DNA of 64,000 nt from an uncultured Alphaproteobacteria bacterium. GTDB taxonomy: Bacteria; Pseudomonadota; Alphaproteobacteria; Rs-D84. Below, piece by piece: positions 31,101 through 40,479 of the stretch. How positions within the stretch are numbered: the first letter of the stretch is position 1; each line of letters starts with the position of its first letter. The DNA lies in assembly GCA_947646585.1 (NCBI GenBank), contig CANSHD010000002.1, positions 1 through 64,000 on the forward strand, read 5' to 3'. Below the pieces are notes generated by a model. The model was not told where the DNA came from. It did not search any database and saw only the letters and a list, made by a program, of their open reading frames with translations. Both the position numbers and the translations under genes were made by a program.

Positions 31101-31809
31101 GTTTGGTGCGCGCGCATTTTCCGGTGCCATCACGGACAACGAATTGTTGGAAAACGACCCGACTGTTTCCGCGCAATACACGCCGGCGCGTCTGGGGCTG
31201 ATGCATGGCGGGGCGTTCGGTGCCGGATGGCGGGGCGCGCGGTTTGGTGTGAACGCCGACATTGGCATCGCGCGCGAGACCGAAACGGTTCTGGGCGCCC
31301 AGACGGGCGGATTGTTAAGCCTGGGCGGCGGCGATACGTCATATGTGGATTTTCATGGGCGCTATGATTTTTCTGACAATGTTTCCGTAAGTGCGCGTGC
31401 GACATTTGCACGTACGACGGCGGACGCGGCGGGCCAGTATGTAATGGGAATCAGTGATATTTATTCCAATGCGTTTGCGGTCGGGCTGAACATGGGCAAT
31501 TTTGAATTTACATTGTCACAGCCGTTGGCGGCGCGCGGCGGTCATCTGAAATATGCGTATGCGGAATATGATACGGTTGAGACGGATGACGGCCGGTTTG
31601 ATATTGTTGTCGGCGATACCGGTGTGCGCAGTGCCGCATTGCGCCCGGCGCGTCGTGAAAATCGTTTGGCCATGACATATCGGCACAGCTTTGGCGAATT
31701 TACGGACGGCGCGGTCGGCTTTATATACCGCATGAACCCGAACAATACCGACGAGTTCGGGGATGAATCCGTATTCATGCTGAAACTGTCGCATCGCCTG
31801 GGAATATAA
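28126..31809 (+). CDS. Autotransporter-like protein with N-terminal ankyrin-like repeats and C-terminal beta-barrel
   Basis: Signal peptide; GQVQILVNNGADVNFVDSTGLSVV ankyrin-like; TM AAAGAAVVVGGLLLL; GYGLINLERATKP; C-terminal barrel ending MLKLSHRLGI. Confidence 0.72.
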   Translation: MMKYIRIFALAVFLIPYAARGASNDFMVAAQLLSAARNADIGQVQILVNNGADVNFVDSTGLSVVCTALMNNDVRAAQILQMYGADASKCDQQIKKYNSKNKTKERSGGLFSGLSSAHTLTLAAAGAAVVVGGLLLLTDVFDSGSGNSSGGGSGDRPNNGGDNGGNSGTATAKITLPYGPAMPNAESEKANYSSNLNYYSPSIDGTLKDTFELMTKSRQNYLLMMHGYSPLARGYLGMRTLRGTGNVPVDATTLGKINVKGITVGGGRPVGVALVTANGVNAAAKPAGTETAQKNSLDDELLAWTTISGNVVNEKPEISNLSSKYYNNLIVLGGDGAEVTNSYTVEDKAFITDFDLSGQGTAINNSNASAADDMLAKVVGGANSGYSAADYIGFMPNGQMGIFRTGDGRGMKAVTGASPSGEYTMAGTTLAVGDKITLFGKEMTVSAVSGITFEAQDTGVGTYKGYIGANGQLYINSTLGGEIDQTYAMADGKLTLVGQLGDIDYYNYKALLKSGVMWAAGDLTGGRSRMDVIANASVIEPLHSRTTKTIDDMIANLSPENFAVYVNSYYDRDTTDGSGGTNALPATDAISFFNGLGTTFSPLVIFSTGASQTDSAWSDAAQVATFENAAPLVFSNLEHLFMSVVAIGMTGTGTSGATTVAGYTPANKFAIAQWTDTNNTDVTTDDKYYKARVCGIAGKGANGIDPWCFAATGVTDELAVSSAAGAAGAVKSAFSYLNNKELFTLLALTADGPYLGTTTDGSALTKDSLRAYLQNLYQMPAEYQYRWEKGGEEYLDVFKEVFGYGLINLERATKPATSIYYYDAASGKIVSGAGNAYWRAASKTNFRASSAFSPRVTSIGAPFFDVLESADGELRMPRIWENEFAVGAGRRRGLYLNDVFGDLKTRDAAGTDVQIGELRFSMSASERPYADNMGGLDSMRLGMSRGNWDVSAQYQHNFTDGAGLFSGMANPIMSLAHDAVLSDARYSAGRWSFGARAFSGAITDNELLENDPTVSAQYTPARLGLMHGGAFGAGWRGARFGVNADIGIARETETVLGAQTGGLLSLGGGDTSYVDFHGRYDFSDNVSVSARATFARTTADAAGQYVMGISDIYSNAFAVGLNMGNFEFTLSQPLAARGGHLKYAYAEYDTVETDDGRFDIVVGDTGVRSAALRPARRENRLAMTYRHSFGEFTDGAVGFIYRMNPNNTDEFGDESVFMLKLSHRLGI

Positions 31810-31880
31810 CCTATTAAAATACTTGCTAAAAATATTTTTTGGTCTAAGATATTTTGACAAAAATATACAAAGGCAATCAT

Positions 31881-32309
31881 ATGAAATTATTTAACGGAAT
31901 TCAGGTTATCAAGTACGGAATTCGTCGTGCGTTTAACAGGGCGCGCGTCGGCGACACCGCACCGCAGGATATAAAGTTGTTGTCGGCAATATGTGACGAG
32001 GTGCACGTTTTGTGTGCCGGTAATGGTAACGAATACTGGTATTATTTCCCGGACAATGTTGAAGATGCGAAAGTGGCGCAGTATTTGATGGAGCGCAACG
32101 GAGTCGTTCCGACGTTTCGCATGTCGCGTTATTTGGCCGGCTGGGGCAACCGCCGTCCCGCGTTTCGCTTAAGCCAGTCTTATCTGTTGCGTCATCCGGA
32201 ACAGAATAATTTTGTAAAACAGATAGAAGAGCGCAACCATAGTTCAATAGAGGATGCCAATCTGCAACAGCAGATAGTGAATCTGCGCAATCAAATGCGT
32301 CAAAAATAA
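31881..32309 (+). CDS. Hypothetical protein
   Basis: 143-aa ORF from ATG 31881. Confidence 0.5.
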   Translation: MKLFNGIQVIKYGIRRAFNRARVGDTAPQDIKLLSAICDEVHVLCAGNGNEYWYYFPDNVEDAKVAQYLMERNGVVPTFRMSRYLAGWGNRRPAFRLSQSYLLRHPEQNNFVKQIEERNHSSIEDANLQQQIVNLRNQMRQK

Positions 32310-32342
32310 AATTATTCCGTGGTGTATGTGCATCATTACCCA

Positions 32343-32373
32343 CTAAAAAAAATCCGGGGTCGCCCGGATTTTT
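32343..32373 (+). terminator. Intrinsic terminator
   Basis: AATCCGGGgtcgCCCGGATTTTTTT. Confidence 0.75.
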
Positions 32374-32399
32374 TTATTTATCGATTAACGTATAAACGC

Positions 32400-32568
32400 A
32401 AGTAAAAACAGTTTGTTGTTGCGCCAAACGGTGTGCCTAAACCAAAGGAACGTTTTCCTGTGGTGTTATTTTTTTATTATTTTATCGCGAATTTCCGCCA
32501 CGTGTCAACGGCAAAAAACGCCGAAATAAAACGTTGGTTTTTATATGCAAAACACGGGAGGCAAATAT
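32400..32568 (+). promoter_or_regulatory. Family III conserved leader upstream of Cys-rich gene
   Basis: Box TGCCTAAACCAAAGGAACGTTTTCCT (32434-32459), 24/26 identical to the 5.9-kb leader; further homology TTCCGCC..TGTCAAC..AAAAAA..TGGTTTT downstream. Confidence 0.6.
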
Positions 32569-33408
32569 ATGAAAAAAATTTTTTTGTGTATCGCACTGGC
32601 GCAGGCGGCGTTTGTCGTAAATTCCGCCATGGCGACAAATGAAGGAGTATGCGGCATCAGTGAAATAAAGGCCGGCACCTGTACGGGGGCCGCAACAGGA
32701 TACGGCATTGAGGCCGGGACCGGTGCGGGAAACAGGTGTTACAGCGGCAACTCCGAATGTACGGCATGCAGCCAGGACAGCACGCAAAACTGTAACAAAA
32801 ACACATATAATATAACCTTTGAACAGAACAACTGCAAAAGTTATACGACAACCTGTTATAACGGCATTCCAATCCGCAGTTGTTCGGAATGCAGTTCGGG
32901 CTATATTCTGCTGAAAAAGCAGATACCCTGGTGCACAAATTATGTCGTATATCAAGTATGCCGAAAGCAGATTACGAGTTCGTCCGAGTGCTGGGTGGGC
33001 GATGTGTCCCATAACGATTGGAAAGCGTCTACAATGGGCGGCAATTTGATTCAGAGTTATAACCAGTATATCGGTTATTGTAATTCCAGCGATGGCAGCT
33101 GTGTAAATCCCACCAGCGGACAGTATTGCGACCGGGTTTATGTTTATGGATGCGCGGACGGTTACTATAACGGGGTGGATGATTATTATAGTGCCGAGTA
33201 TAGCCGTGATTATAAACTTATTCAATGCAGCGCTTGTCCGACCGTGCCGGAAAGTTGGATGCAACAGTATCTTCATTCCGCCTGGTATGGCAGTGGTACC
33301 AGCCCTGTGTATGAAATAAGTTCTTGTTATATCGGTAATGGATATGGGGCCTTATATACGGATGATACGGGAACGTTTGAGTGGGACGGCTGTTATTATG
33401 AAGAATAA
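32569..33408 (+). CDS. Secreted Cys-rich protein
   Basis: MKKIFLCIALAQAAFVVNSAMA signal peptide; numerous Cys. Confidence 0.65.
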   Translation: MKKIFLCIALAQAAFVVNSAMATNEGVCGISEIKAGTCTGAATGYGIEAGTGAGNRCYSGNSECTACSQDSTQNCNKNTYNITFEQNNCKSYTTTCYNGIPIRSCSECSSGYILLKKQIPWCTNYVVYQVCRKQITSSSECWVGDVSHNDWKASTMGGNLIQSYNQYIGYCNSSDGSCVNPTSGQYCDRVYVYGCADGYYNGVDDYYSAEYSRDYKLIQCSACPTVPESWMQQYLHSAWYGSGTSPVYEISSCYIGNGYGALYTDDTGTFEWDGCYYEE

Positions 33409-33432
33409 AGAAACGCCCGAACGGGCGTTTCT
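33409..33432 (+). terminator. Intrinsic terminator
   Basis: GAAACGCCCGaaCGGGCGTTTCTT between convergent genes. Confidence 0.7.
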
Positions 33433-33998
33433 TATTTGGCAACCACAACCATTGCCGTTCGCAGGACCGTGTCGCCGAACATGTATCCGGTCTGCATTTC
33501 CTCTATAATCGTGTTTGCGGGCGCGTCGGCCTGTATTACCTGTATCGCGTTATGAAACTGCGGATTTAAGGGCTGGCCGACGGATTCTATCTTAACAATG
33601 CCGATTTGGGCGAATGCCGCCTCTATCGCGCGGGCCATGGATTTTATCCCTTCGTCGTCGGGCGTGTGGGACAGGGCGGCGTCGGCCGCGTCCATAACGG
33701 GCAGGAAATATGACGCAATGCTCATTGCACGGCGGCGCGCCGCGGATTCCGTATCCAACGCCGCACGACGGCGCGTATTTTCCAGTTCCGCCGCAATGCG
33801 CAGGTATTTGTCGTTCAACTCCTTTACCTCGGCAATCAGGGTATCGACCTGGGTACCGCAATCGGCGGTTTGTACCGTGTCGGCGCCGGTGACCGTCGGG
33901 TGCGGCGTCGCGCTGTCGGACGCGGTGTCGGTTGCCGCGGCGGAGTCTGTGGTCATGTTAACGGATACTTCTTCTATGTTCGGTTCTTTGTTTTCCAT
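33432..33998 (-). CDS. grpE: Nucleotide exchange factor GrpE
   Basis: KYLRIAAELENTRRRAALDTESA; VGQPLNPQFHNAIQV; GYMFGDTVLRTAMVVVAK. Confidence 0.88.
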   Translation of the reverse strand: MENKEPNIEEVSVNMTTDSAAATDTASDSATPHPTVTGADTVQTADCGTQVDTLIAEVKELNDKYLRIAAELENTRRRAALDTESAARRRAMSIASYFLPVMDAADAALSHTPDDEGIKSMARAIEAAFAQIGIVKIESVGQPLNPQFHNAIQVIQADAPANTIIEEMQTGYMFGDTVLRTAMVVVAK

Positions 33999-34061
33999 TT
34001 CTTTCCCGTCCGTATAAAATATGTGGGGGCGGCGGATAACACCCCCGGTCACACTATATAT

Positions 34062-34766
34062 TTATTTCATGCTTGTTATTATAGGTATGAAGTCGTCCGG
34101 TTTCAAGGACGCGCCGCCGACCAGTACGCCGTCAACGTTCGGAATCGACATAATCTCGGCCGCGTTGCTGCCTTTGACCGACGCGCCGTACAGTACCGGC
34201 GTGCCCGCCAGGCCCATTGATTCCAAAGTTTTGGCAATTAACGTGTGCGCCTCGGCTATTTCCGCGGCGGTGGGCGTCAATCCCGCGCCGATTGCCCAGC
34301 GCGGCTCGTATGCAATAACGATTTTGCCGTTCGTGTCGGTTGGCACGGATTCGCGTACGCCGGATTCTATAATCGCCATGGTTTTCCCGGCCTGTTTTTC
34401 GTCCATCGTTTCGCCGACGCAGATAATCGGCGTTATGCCGGCCTCTATTGCCGCGGCGGCCTTGTCGCGAACAATGTCGTTGGTCTCGTCGTGATACTGG
34501 CGGCGTTCGCTGTGTCCGACGATTACGTACCGTGCGCCCGCATCCTTTAACATCTGGGCCGAAACCTCGCCCGTGTATGCGCCGTGGTCGTGAGCGCTGA
34601 CATCCTGGGCGCCCAGGGCGACGCCGTCTGTGTCATGGGTCAGCATTGTGAACGGAACGCACAGAACCACCGTGTTTTTCGTATCGACATCACGCAGTGC
34701 CGACGTCATGTTTTTCAGCGCGGCGGCGCTGCCGTTCATCTTCCAGTTTCCGGCAATAAATTTCAT
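34062..34766 (-). CDS. tpiA: Triosephosphate isomerase
   Basis: AGNWKMNGS; VIVGHSERR; IAYEPRWAIGAG; LYGASVKGSNA. Confidence 0.95.
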   Translation of the reverse strand: MKFIAGNWKMNGSAAALKNMTSALRDVDTKNTVVLCVPFTMLTHDTDGVALGAQDVSAHDHGAYTGEVSAQMLKDAGARYVIVGHSERRQYHDETNDIVRDKAAAAIEAGITPIICVGETMDEKQAGKTMAIIESGVRESVPTDTNGKIVIAYEPRWAIGAGLTPTAAEIAEAHTLIAKTLESMGLAGTPVLYGASVKGSNAAEIMSIPNVDGVLVGGASLKPDDFIPIITSMK

Positions 34767-34834
34767 GTAAATTCCCCTTTTTTTCGTTGATTTGTCTTAT
34801 CTCGTTTTGCTATGGTAGCGCAAAAGGGGATTAA

Positions 34835-36247
34835 ATGCTAGAATATTTACGTAATGCGGCAGAGAAACCTGTTGCGAAGATTTTAATCGGAATTTTGGCC
34901 TTTTCTTTTGTCGGATGGGGTGTTGCAGAGTGGGTCTTTGGCGGCTCGATGGGTGACAACTCGCTGGTAAAGGTCGGCTCGGAAAAGATTACGCTGAACC
35001 AGTATAATCAGGCCCGCGCCCAGGAAATGGCAAAATTGACACGTGAGCAGCAGCGTGCGGTTTATACCGATGCGGCCAAAGGGGCGGAATTTTCAAACCA
35101 GATAATGGCGCGCCTGACGACGGAAACAATGGCGGAAAACCGTGCGGACGATTTGGGCTTTGTTGTGACGAACGCCCGTGTTGCGCGTGAAATCCGCGAA
35201 TTTCCGGAATTTCAGATAAACGGCCAGTTCTCGTCATATCTGTTTGACAATATTTTGGCAAATTCCGGATACAGCGAGGCGGACTTTGCGCATTTCCTGC
35301 GCGCCCAGGTGTTGCGCTCTATGGTATTGGGCGGTCTGAACGTGCCGGTGCCGGTTTCCGATTTCGCGGTGACGGCGGCGTATAACGCCCGCTATGGCCA
35401 GCGCGAGATTGAATTCGCAACCGTTAAGTATTCCGATTTCACGGTGGGCACACCGACAGAAGAAAATCTGCGCGAATTTTATGCGGCCAATCCGCATGTG
35501 GTAGAGGAAACGCGCCAGGTGTCGTACGTTCTGATACCGGCGGAAATGGACAAGCCCGACAGCTATGACGCCGCGCTGGAACGTGCGCAACGCGTCGAGG
35601 ATGAAATCATCGGTGGCGAAACGCTGGCGGCGGCTGCTGCGCACCATGGTGCGAAATACGTATCCCTGGGCGAATTTGCGCGCGATTCGCGTCCGGTTGA
35701 CACCGTTTTGACAGACAGCATGGTTGCCAAGATTTTTGATATGGACGAGGGCGTGGAAAGCGAATTGACCGAAACCAAGAAAGGATTTGTCATTGCGCGC
35801 GTCGATAAGGTAACGCCGCGTCACAACGCCGAATTTGACAAGGTACGGGGCCGTCTGGGCGCCGACTGGAAAAAGGCGGAGCAGCGCAAGCAGGCGTATC
35901 TGAAGGCGAATGAAATGCTGACGTCGGTCAAGGCGGGCGATGCGCTGGCGGGGGCCAAGAATGTGACGGTATCGCGTACCGCCGGGGCGCCGTTAAAGGT
36001 TCTGGTTGCGGCGTTTGGTACAAATGTCGGCGACAATGGAATTATCGAAGATGACGATGCGTTCTATGTAATGCGCGTTCGCAATGAAATTGCGCCAAAG
36101 GCCGATGCGGCAAAGAAGGCGGCCCTGCGCAAAGAGCTCGAGACAATGTCCATGCGCACGGTTGCGGACGATTATAATTCGTTCCTGATACGCGAGTATC
36201 CGGTAAAGGTGAACAAAAAAGTCTATGACAAGGTGTTCGCACAATAA
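34835..36247 (+). CDS. SurA/PpiD-like periplasmic peptidyl-prolyl isomerase/chaperone
   Basis: LRNAAEKPVAKILIGILAFSFVGWGV N-terminal TM typical of PpiD; SurA-like N and PPIase-like regions. Confidence 0.8.
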   Translation: MLEYLRNAAEKPVAKILIGILAFSFVGWGVAEWVFGGSMGDNSLVKVGSEKITLNQYNQARAQEMAKLTREQQRAVYTDAAKGAEFSNQIMARLTTETMAENRADDLGFVVTNARVAREIREFPEFQINGQFSSYLFDNILANSGYSEADFAHFLRAQVLRSMVLGGLNVPVPVSDFAVTAAYNARYGQREIEFATVKYSDFTVGTPTEENLREFYAANPHVVEETRQVSYVLIPAEMDKPDSYDAALERAQRVEDEIIGGETLAAAAAHHGAKYVSLGEFARDSRPVDTVLTDSMVAKIFDMDEGVESELTETKKGFVIARVDKVTPRHNAEFDKVRGRLGADWKKAEQRKQAYLKANEMLTSVKAGDALAGAKNVTVSRTAGAPLKVLVAAFGTNVGDNGIIEDDDAFYVMRVRNEIAPKADAAKKAALRKELETMSMRTVADDYNSFLIREYPVKVNKKVYDKVFAQ

Positions 36248-36300
36248 ATGGAAATAAACCGCCGAACACATCGGCGGTTTATTGTTGCCGCATAACTACA

Positions 36301-36957
36301 ATGAAACTGGAATCCGTCGGAATATTGATAGAGCAAAAACCGCTTAGCGAGCGCGATTCGCTGGCGCGCATATTCACGCGTGATTACGGTGTTATGACGG
36401 GCGTGATGCGCGGCGCGGTTGTGGCGAAAAAGAACAAGCCGTTAATAGGGCAGGTCGGGGCGGTGTCATGGAATGCGCGGCTGGATTCGCAGCTGGGCGT
36501 CTTTCACTGGGAGGCTACGCGCAACATGGCGGCGCATGTGATGGCGGATGCGCACCGTCTGGGCATGCTGACGGCGGCGTTTGCGCTGCTGGCGGCGCTG
36601 TTGCCGGAACGTGAAAAATATGACGCGCTGTATGATGAAACGATTGAGTTTCTGGCGCGGCTGCCCGTCGCGCCGCGCGCGGCGGACGCATATCTGTGGT
36701 GGGAGGAGAACCTGCTGCGTGATATCGGATATGCGCTGGATTTAAAGTCCTGTGCGGGATGCGGCGGGCACGACAATTTAAATTATTTATCGCCGCGCAC
36801 ATGCCGGGCGGTGTGCGACACTTGTGCGGCGCCGTATGTCGGGCGGCTGTATCGGTTGCCGATGACGCTGGATACGGGGCGGCGGTTGCTGGAACATATT
36901 TTTACCGCCCAGGGTGGCGTCATGCCGGCCGCCCGCCAAATTTTACGCGACAAATAA
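36301..36957 (+). CDS. recO: DNA repair protein RecO
   Basis: N-terminal OB fold (GILIEQKPLSERDSLARIFTRDYGVMTGVMRGA) and CAGCGGHDNLNYLSPRTCRAVC zinc motif. Confidence 0.83.
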   Translation: MKLESVGILIEQKPLSERDSLARIFTRDYGVMTGVMRGAVVAKKNKPLIGQVGAVSWNARLDSQLGVFHWEATRNMAAHVMADAHRLGMLTAAFALLAALLPEREKYDALYDETIEFLARLPVAPRAADAYLWWEENLLRDIGYALDLKSCAGCGGHDNLNYLSPRTCRAVCDTCAAPYVGRLYRLPMTLDTGRRLLEHIFTAQGGVMPAARQILRDK

Positions 36958-37050
36958 TGTAAAATTTGAGTTTTTGGGCAACATTTATTCCTTGTATTTT
37001 TGATTCCGATTTGCTAGCTTTTGATTGTTCAACAGAAAAGGAGAAAAACT

Positions 37051-37872
37051 ATGACTTGGACAATCTTGGTCTTGGTGTTGGCGATTGCTCTGTTCCTGTT
37101 TGGCGGTATGATGCTGAAACAGAACGGCAAAAATCCCAGCATGGGCGTTGCATTGGCAAAAAAATCAATCACATTGGTTGCCATTATCTTAATCGCAGGC
37201 AGTGTTTGCCGCCTGTTTGTTCCGTATTACCTGACATCGGTTAATCCGGCCATCCTGCAGGAAATGGTTTCCGGCATGCAGGAACAGCAGAATGCTGAAA
37301 AGAACAAGGCTGTACGCCAGTATGTTCGCAGCAAAATGGACGTTATGATTGCGGATGCTCCGATTTGGGGAAATGTTGACGCGAAAAAGACAATCTTCTT
37401 GTGGTCGGATTACTCTTGCCCGTACTGCCGCCGTGTTCATTCCGAACTGGCCCGCGTAATGGCAGACCGTGACGACGTTCGCGTTGTTCTGAAGAACTTC
37501 TCTATCCACGGCCCGCTGTCCGATGCGCCGGCAAAGGCTGTTATCGCGGCGAAACTGCAGAGCAATGAAAAAGCGGCCGCTTTGGACAAGTTGCTGATGA
37601 ACCGTGAATATTACACTCAGGACGACATGAAAGACCAGTCCAAATTGGCGGACAAGGTTCATGCAAACGTTATGAAGCTGGCAAAAGAAGCCGGTCTGGA
37701 CGTTGCACAGTTGGAAAAGGACATGAAGGGCGAAGTTGTCGCACGTGAATTGGAAAATGTACGTGACCTGGCCCAGCGTTTCGAAATCAGCGGCACACCG
37801 TACCTGATTATCGGCGAACAGGCTTTCCCGGGTGCGATTCCGTACAACCAGATTATCGATGCTTTGAAATAA
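37051..37872 (+). CDS. DsbA-family thiol:disulfide oxidoreductase
   Basis: FLWSDYSCPYCRRVHSELARVM CPYC active site; FEISGTPYLIIGEQAFPGAIPYNQI. Confidence 0.87.
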   Translation: MTWTILVLVLAIALFLFGGMMLKQNGKNPSMGVALAKKSITLVAIILIAGSVCRLFVPYYLTSVNPAILQEMVSGMQEQQNAEKNKAVRQYVRSKMDVMIADAPIWGNVDAKKTIFLWSDYSCPYCRRVHSELARVMADRDDVRVVLKNFSIHGPLSDAPAKAVIAAKLQSNEKAAALDKLLMNREYYTQDDMKDQSKLADKVHANVMKLAKEAGLDVAQLEKDMKGEVVARELENVRDLAQRFEISGTPYLIIGEQAFPGAIPYNQIIDALK

Positions 37873-37894
37873 TTTAACGCATCTTATCTGTAAT

Positions 37895-37923
37895 CCCCGA
37901 CCAATCGGCCGGGGATTTTTTTG
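37895..37923 (+). terminator. Intrinsic terminator
   Basis: AATCCCCGaccaatcggcCGGGGATTTTTTT. Confidence 0.75.
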
Positions 37924-37987
37924 TTTTATATTTTCGGCGCTTGTGATAAAATATAATAATAAAAATATGTAGGACGGATAATTGCAT

Positions 37988-38815
37988 ATGAAAAAAAACT
38001 TGCTTGCGTTGTTTGTGTGCATGTTGGTGCCGGGGTTGGCGTTCGGATACGATTCGCCCAACGGCAAATGTTATGCGGAGCATGTGCCGGGTCAGACAAC
38101 ATATGATTTTGTCGTATATTTTGAAAACGACCGGCCGCGTACGGGCGAAAATGATTTGGCCGCGGTGACGGGCCTGGCCGACTGTGTGGGCGAATTAAAG
38201 ACAAAATTAAATGAAATCGCGCTGGGCGACGATATGCGAATACTACTGTTGGCGACGACGGATAAAAAGGCCTCGCATCAGTATAACGACGCTTTGTCCG
38301 ACCGGCGTCTGGCGATTGTAAAGGGATTGTTTGATTCAAAGTACGCGTCAAAGATTATAACGCACCGCGGGGGCGAGACGAACGACCATTATACAGGCAC
38401 CGGCAACAATCGCAATCCGGCGGAACGCGCGGTTAAAATCTTAATCGCAAACCAGCAGCAGATTGAAACGTTAATCTCGTCGGCGGCCGAACACAAGACC
38501 AACGCGTCCGTTACGATTTATAAGGGCAATGCCGAAACATCGGCTCAGCGCATTCGCAATATTGTATCGAATCTGAACGGCATGACGCGTGATTTTGGGG
38601 CCAGTGTTTGGACAACCAAGGACGGCAACTTTAACACGTCGCGTCTGGTGTCGGATTCCTTGGCGGGCGTGGTGCTGGGGACGGCCGGCGGATTGATTAC
38701 CAGCAATGTTATAAAAAAGAACCAGATAAAGGGCGGGTTCGAGGATATCAAGTGCACCGTCGGCGGCCAGGTTGTGGCGGAATTCGGTGATGACTTTATG
38801 GTTGGAATACAGTAA
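37988..38815 (+). CDS. Secreted protein with OmpA-like domain
   Basis: Signal peptide; ASHQYNDALSDRRLAIVKGLFDSKY resembles OmpA-type TDxxGSxxYNxxLSxRRA. Confidence 0.6.
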   Translation: MKKNLLALFVCMLVPGLAFGYDSPNGKCYAEHVPGQTTYDFVVYFENDRPRTGENDLAAVTGLADCVGELKTKLNEIALGDDMRILLLATTDKKASHQYNDALSDRRLAIVKGLFDSKYASKIITHRGGETNDHYTGTGNNRNPAERAVKILIANQQQIETLISSAAEHKTNASVTIYKGNAETSAQRIRNIVSNLNGMTRDFGASVWTTKDGNFNTSRLVSDSLAGVVLGTAGGLITSNVIKKNQIKGGFEDIKCTVGGQVVAEFGDDFMVGIQ

Positions 38816-38865
38816 TAAAAAAATCCCCAAACGGGGATTTTTTTATTTCATAGAATCGACCGGGA

Positions 38866-39450
38866 TTATTCCGCCGCCGCTTCTGTTTCGGCGGCCGGGG
38901 CCGCGGCTTCTTCAGCCGGAGCTTCGACTTCCTCTTCTTCCGCCTCGACTTTCTTGGTGCCGAATGTTAACACCTTGCCGGCGACCAGGGCGTCAATTTC
39001 GTCCTGTGTCTGGGCGACAAATACCTTTACCGGGACAATAACATCCGGGTGCAGGGCAATCTTGGTGTCGAACGAGCCGATGGATTTAATCGGGCTGCCC
39101 AGCATGACCTGTGCAGAGGATACCGGAACATTCGCAACCTCGGTCAGCATGCGTGCGATATCGCGGGATGATACGGAACCATACAGCTGGCCTGTGTCGC
39201 CCGCCTGGCGAATCATATGCAGTTTCGCGTTCTTTACCGCGTCAACATAAGATTCAGCGGTCTTTTTCGCGGCGGCAAAACGTGCCTCCAGTTCGGCTTT
39301 TTTCGCTTCGAACAGGGCAACGTTTTCACGTGACCAGCGCAGTGCCTTGCCGTTCGGCAACAGGAAGTTGCGCGCGAAACCTGTCTTTACCTCAACCGTG
39401 TCGCCGATATTGCCCAGTTTTGTGATTTTTTCTGTCAAAATAACTTTCAT
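38866..39450 (-). CDS. rplI: 50S ribosomal protein bL9
   Basis: MKVILTEKITKLGNIGDTVEVKTGFARNFLLPNGKAL. Confidence 0.95.
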   Translation of the reverse strand: MKVILTEKITKLGNIGDTVEVKTGFARNFLLPNGKALRWSRENVALFEAKKAELEARFAAAKKTAESYVDAVKNAKLHMIRQAGDTGQLYGSVSSRDIARMLTEVANVPVSSAQVMLGSPIKSIGSFDTKIALHPDVIVPVKVFVAQTQDEIDALVAGKVLTFGTKKVEAEEEEVEAPAEEAAAPAAETEAAAE

Positions 39451-39613
39451 TTTAATCTGTCCTTATTGTTAGCCTTTTTGGCCAGACAGTCATGGAACCT
39501 TGCGAGGCAAATCAACAATTTTTTGCAATTTTTGCAAAAAATTGGATTTTTATTCGCGCGGTTTCATTTTAATCTGTCCTTTATTTCAAGTTAGGGAATA
39601 ATCCCAAATTTTA

Positions 39614-39841
39614 TTAACCGATATTGTTACGAACGAACGGCATTAACCCCAAATGGCGTGCGCGTTTGATGGCGGTCGCCAATGCACGCTGGTCTTTCTG
39701 GGAAACGCCGCTGATGCGGGACGGGACGATTTTGCCGCGTTCCGTGATATAGTGCGACAGAGTCTTGATGTCTTTGTAATCAATAACCTTGCCCTTTAAC
39801 GGGTTGGATTTTTTACGATAAATTGCTGCACGTACTGCCAT
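39614..39841 (-). CDS. rpsR: 30S ribosomal protein bS18
   Basis: [50 protein letters not shown]. Confidence 0.95.
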   Translation of the reverse strand: MAVRAAIYRKKSNPLKGKVIDYKDIKTLSHYITERGKIVPSRISGVSQKDQRALATAIKRARHLGLMPFVRNNIG

Positions 39842-40179
39842 TATTCTGCCTCTTCGTTATTCTTTTTCATCATGACCGACGGAGTGGTCGCCAATGCATC
39901 AACGCGTACGTTCAAGAAACGGATTACGTCTTCGTCAATACGGCTGCGGCGTTCCAGTTCGGTAATTTTATCACCCGCCAATTCAATGTTCAGCATCACA
40001 TAGTGAGCCTTGCGGTTTTTACGAATAATGTACGCCAGATTTTTCAGGCCCCAGAATTCAGTCGATTTTACATCGCCGCCCAGTTCTTTGATAATTTCAG
40101 TGAATTTAGCCGCTTTTTCTTTAACCTGCGGTTCGGTCAGGTCCTGGCGGAAAACCAAGACGCTTTCGTAATAAGCCAT
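39841..40179 (-). CDS. rpsF: 30S ribosomal protein bS6
   Basis: [39 protein letters not shown]; adjacent to rpsR. Confidence 0.93.
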   Translation of the reverse strand: MAYYESVLVFRQDLTEPQVKEKAAKFTEIIKELGGDVKSTEFWGLKNLAYIIRKNRKAHYVMLNIELAGDKITELERRSRIDEDVIRFLNVRVDALATTPSVMMKKNNEEAE

Positions 40180-40479
40180 TTTATTTTACTCTCTTTGTTA
40201 TAAAGAGAAACATGAAGCATATAAGTCGTTTAACATCACGACGCACACATCGGCTCTTCGCTAATAACGCTCATCGCCGTGTGTTTATACGCTTTGTTTC
40301 CTTTGGTCTTATGCAGCCGATGACCCCATGCCATCAGCAGGAACGTGTCCAATTATGCCCAAATTTTTAATAAAATCAAGCTTTTTATTATATTGGCGCT
40401 CCGTTGTAAAAATCCCTATATAATCTTTATTGACTTGCATTTGCGAAATTTACTATGATTCGTACATAAGAGAGATTAT

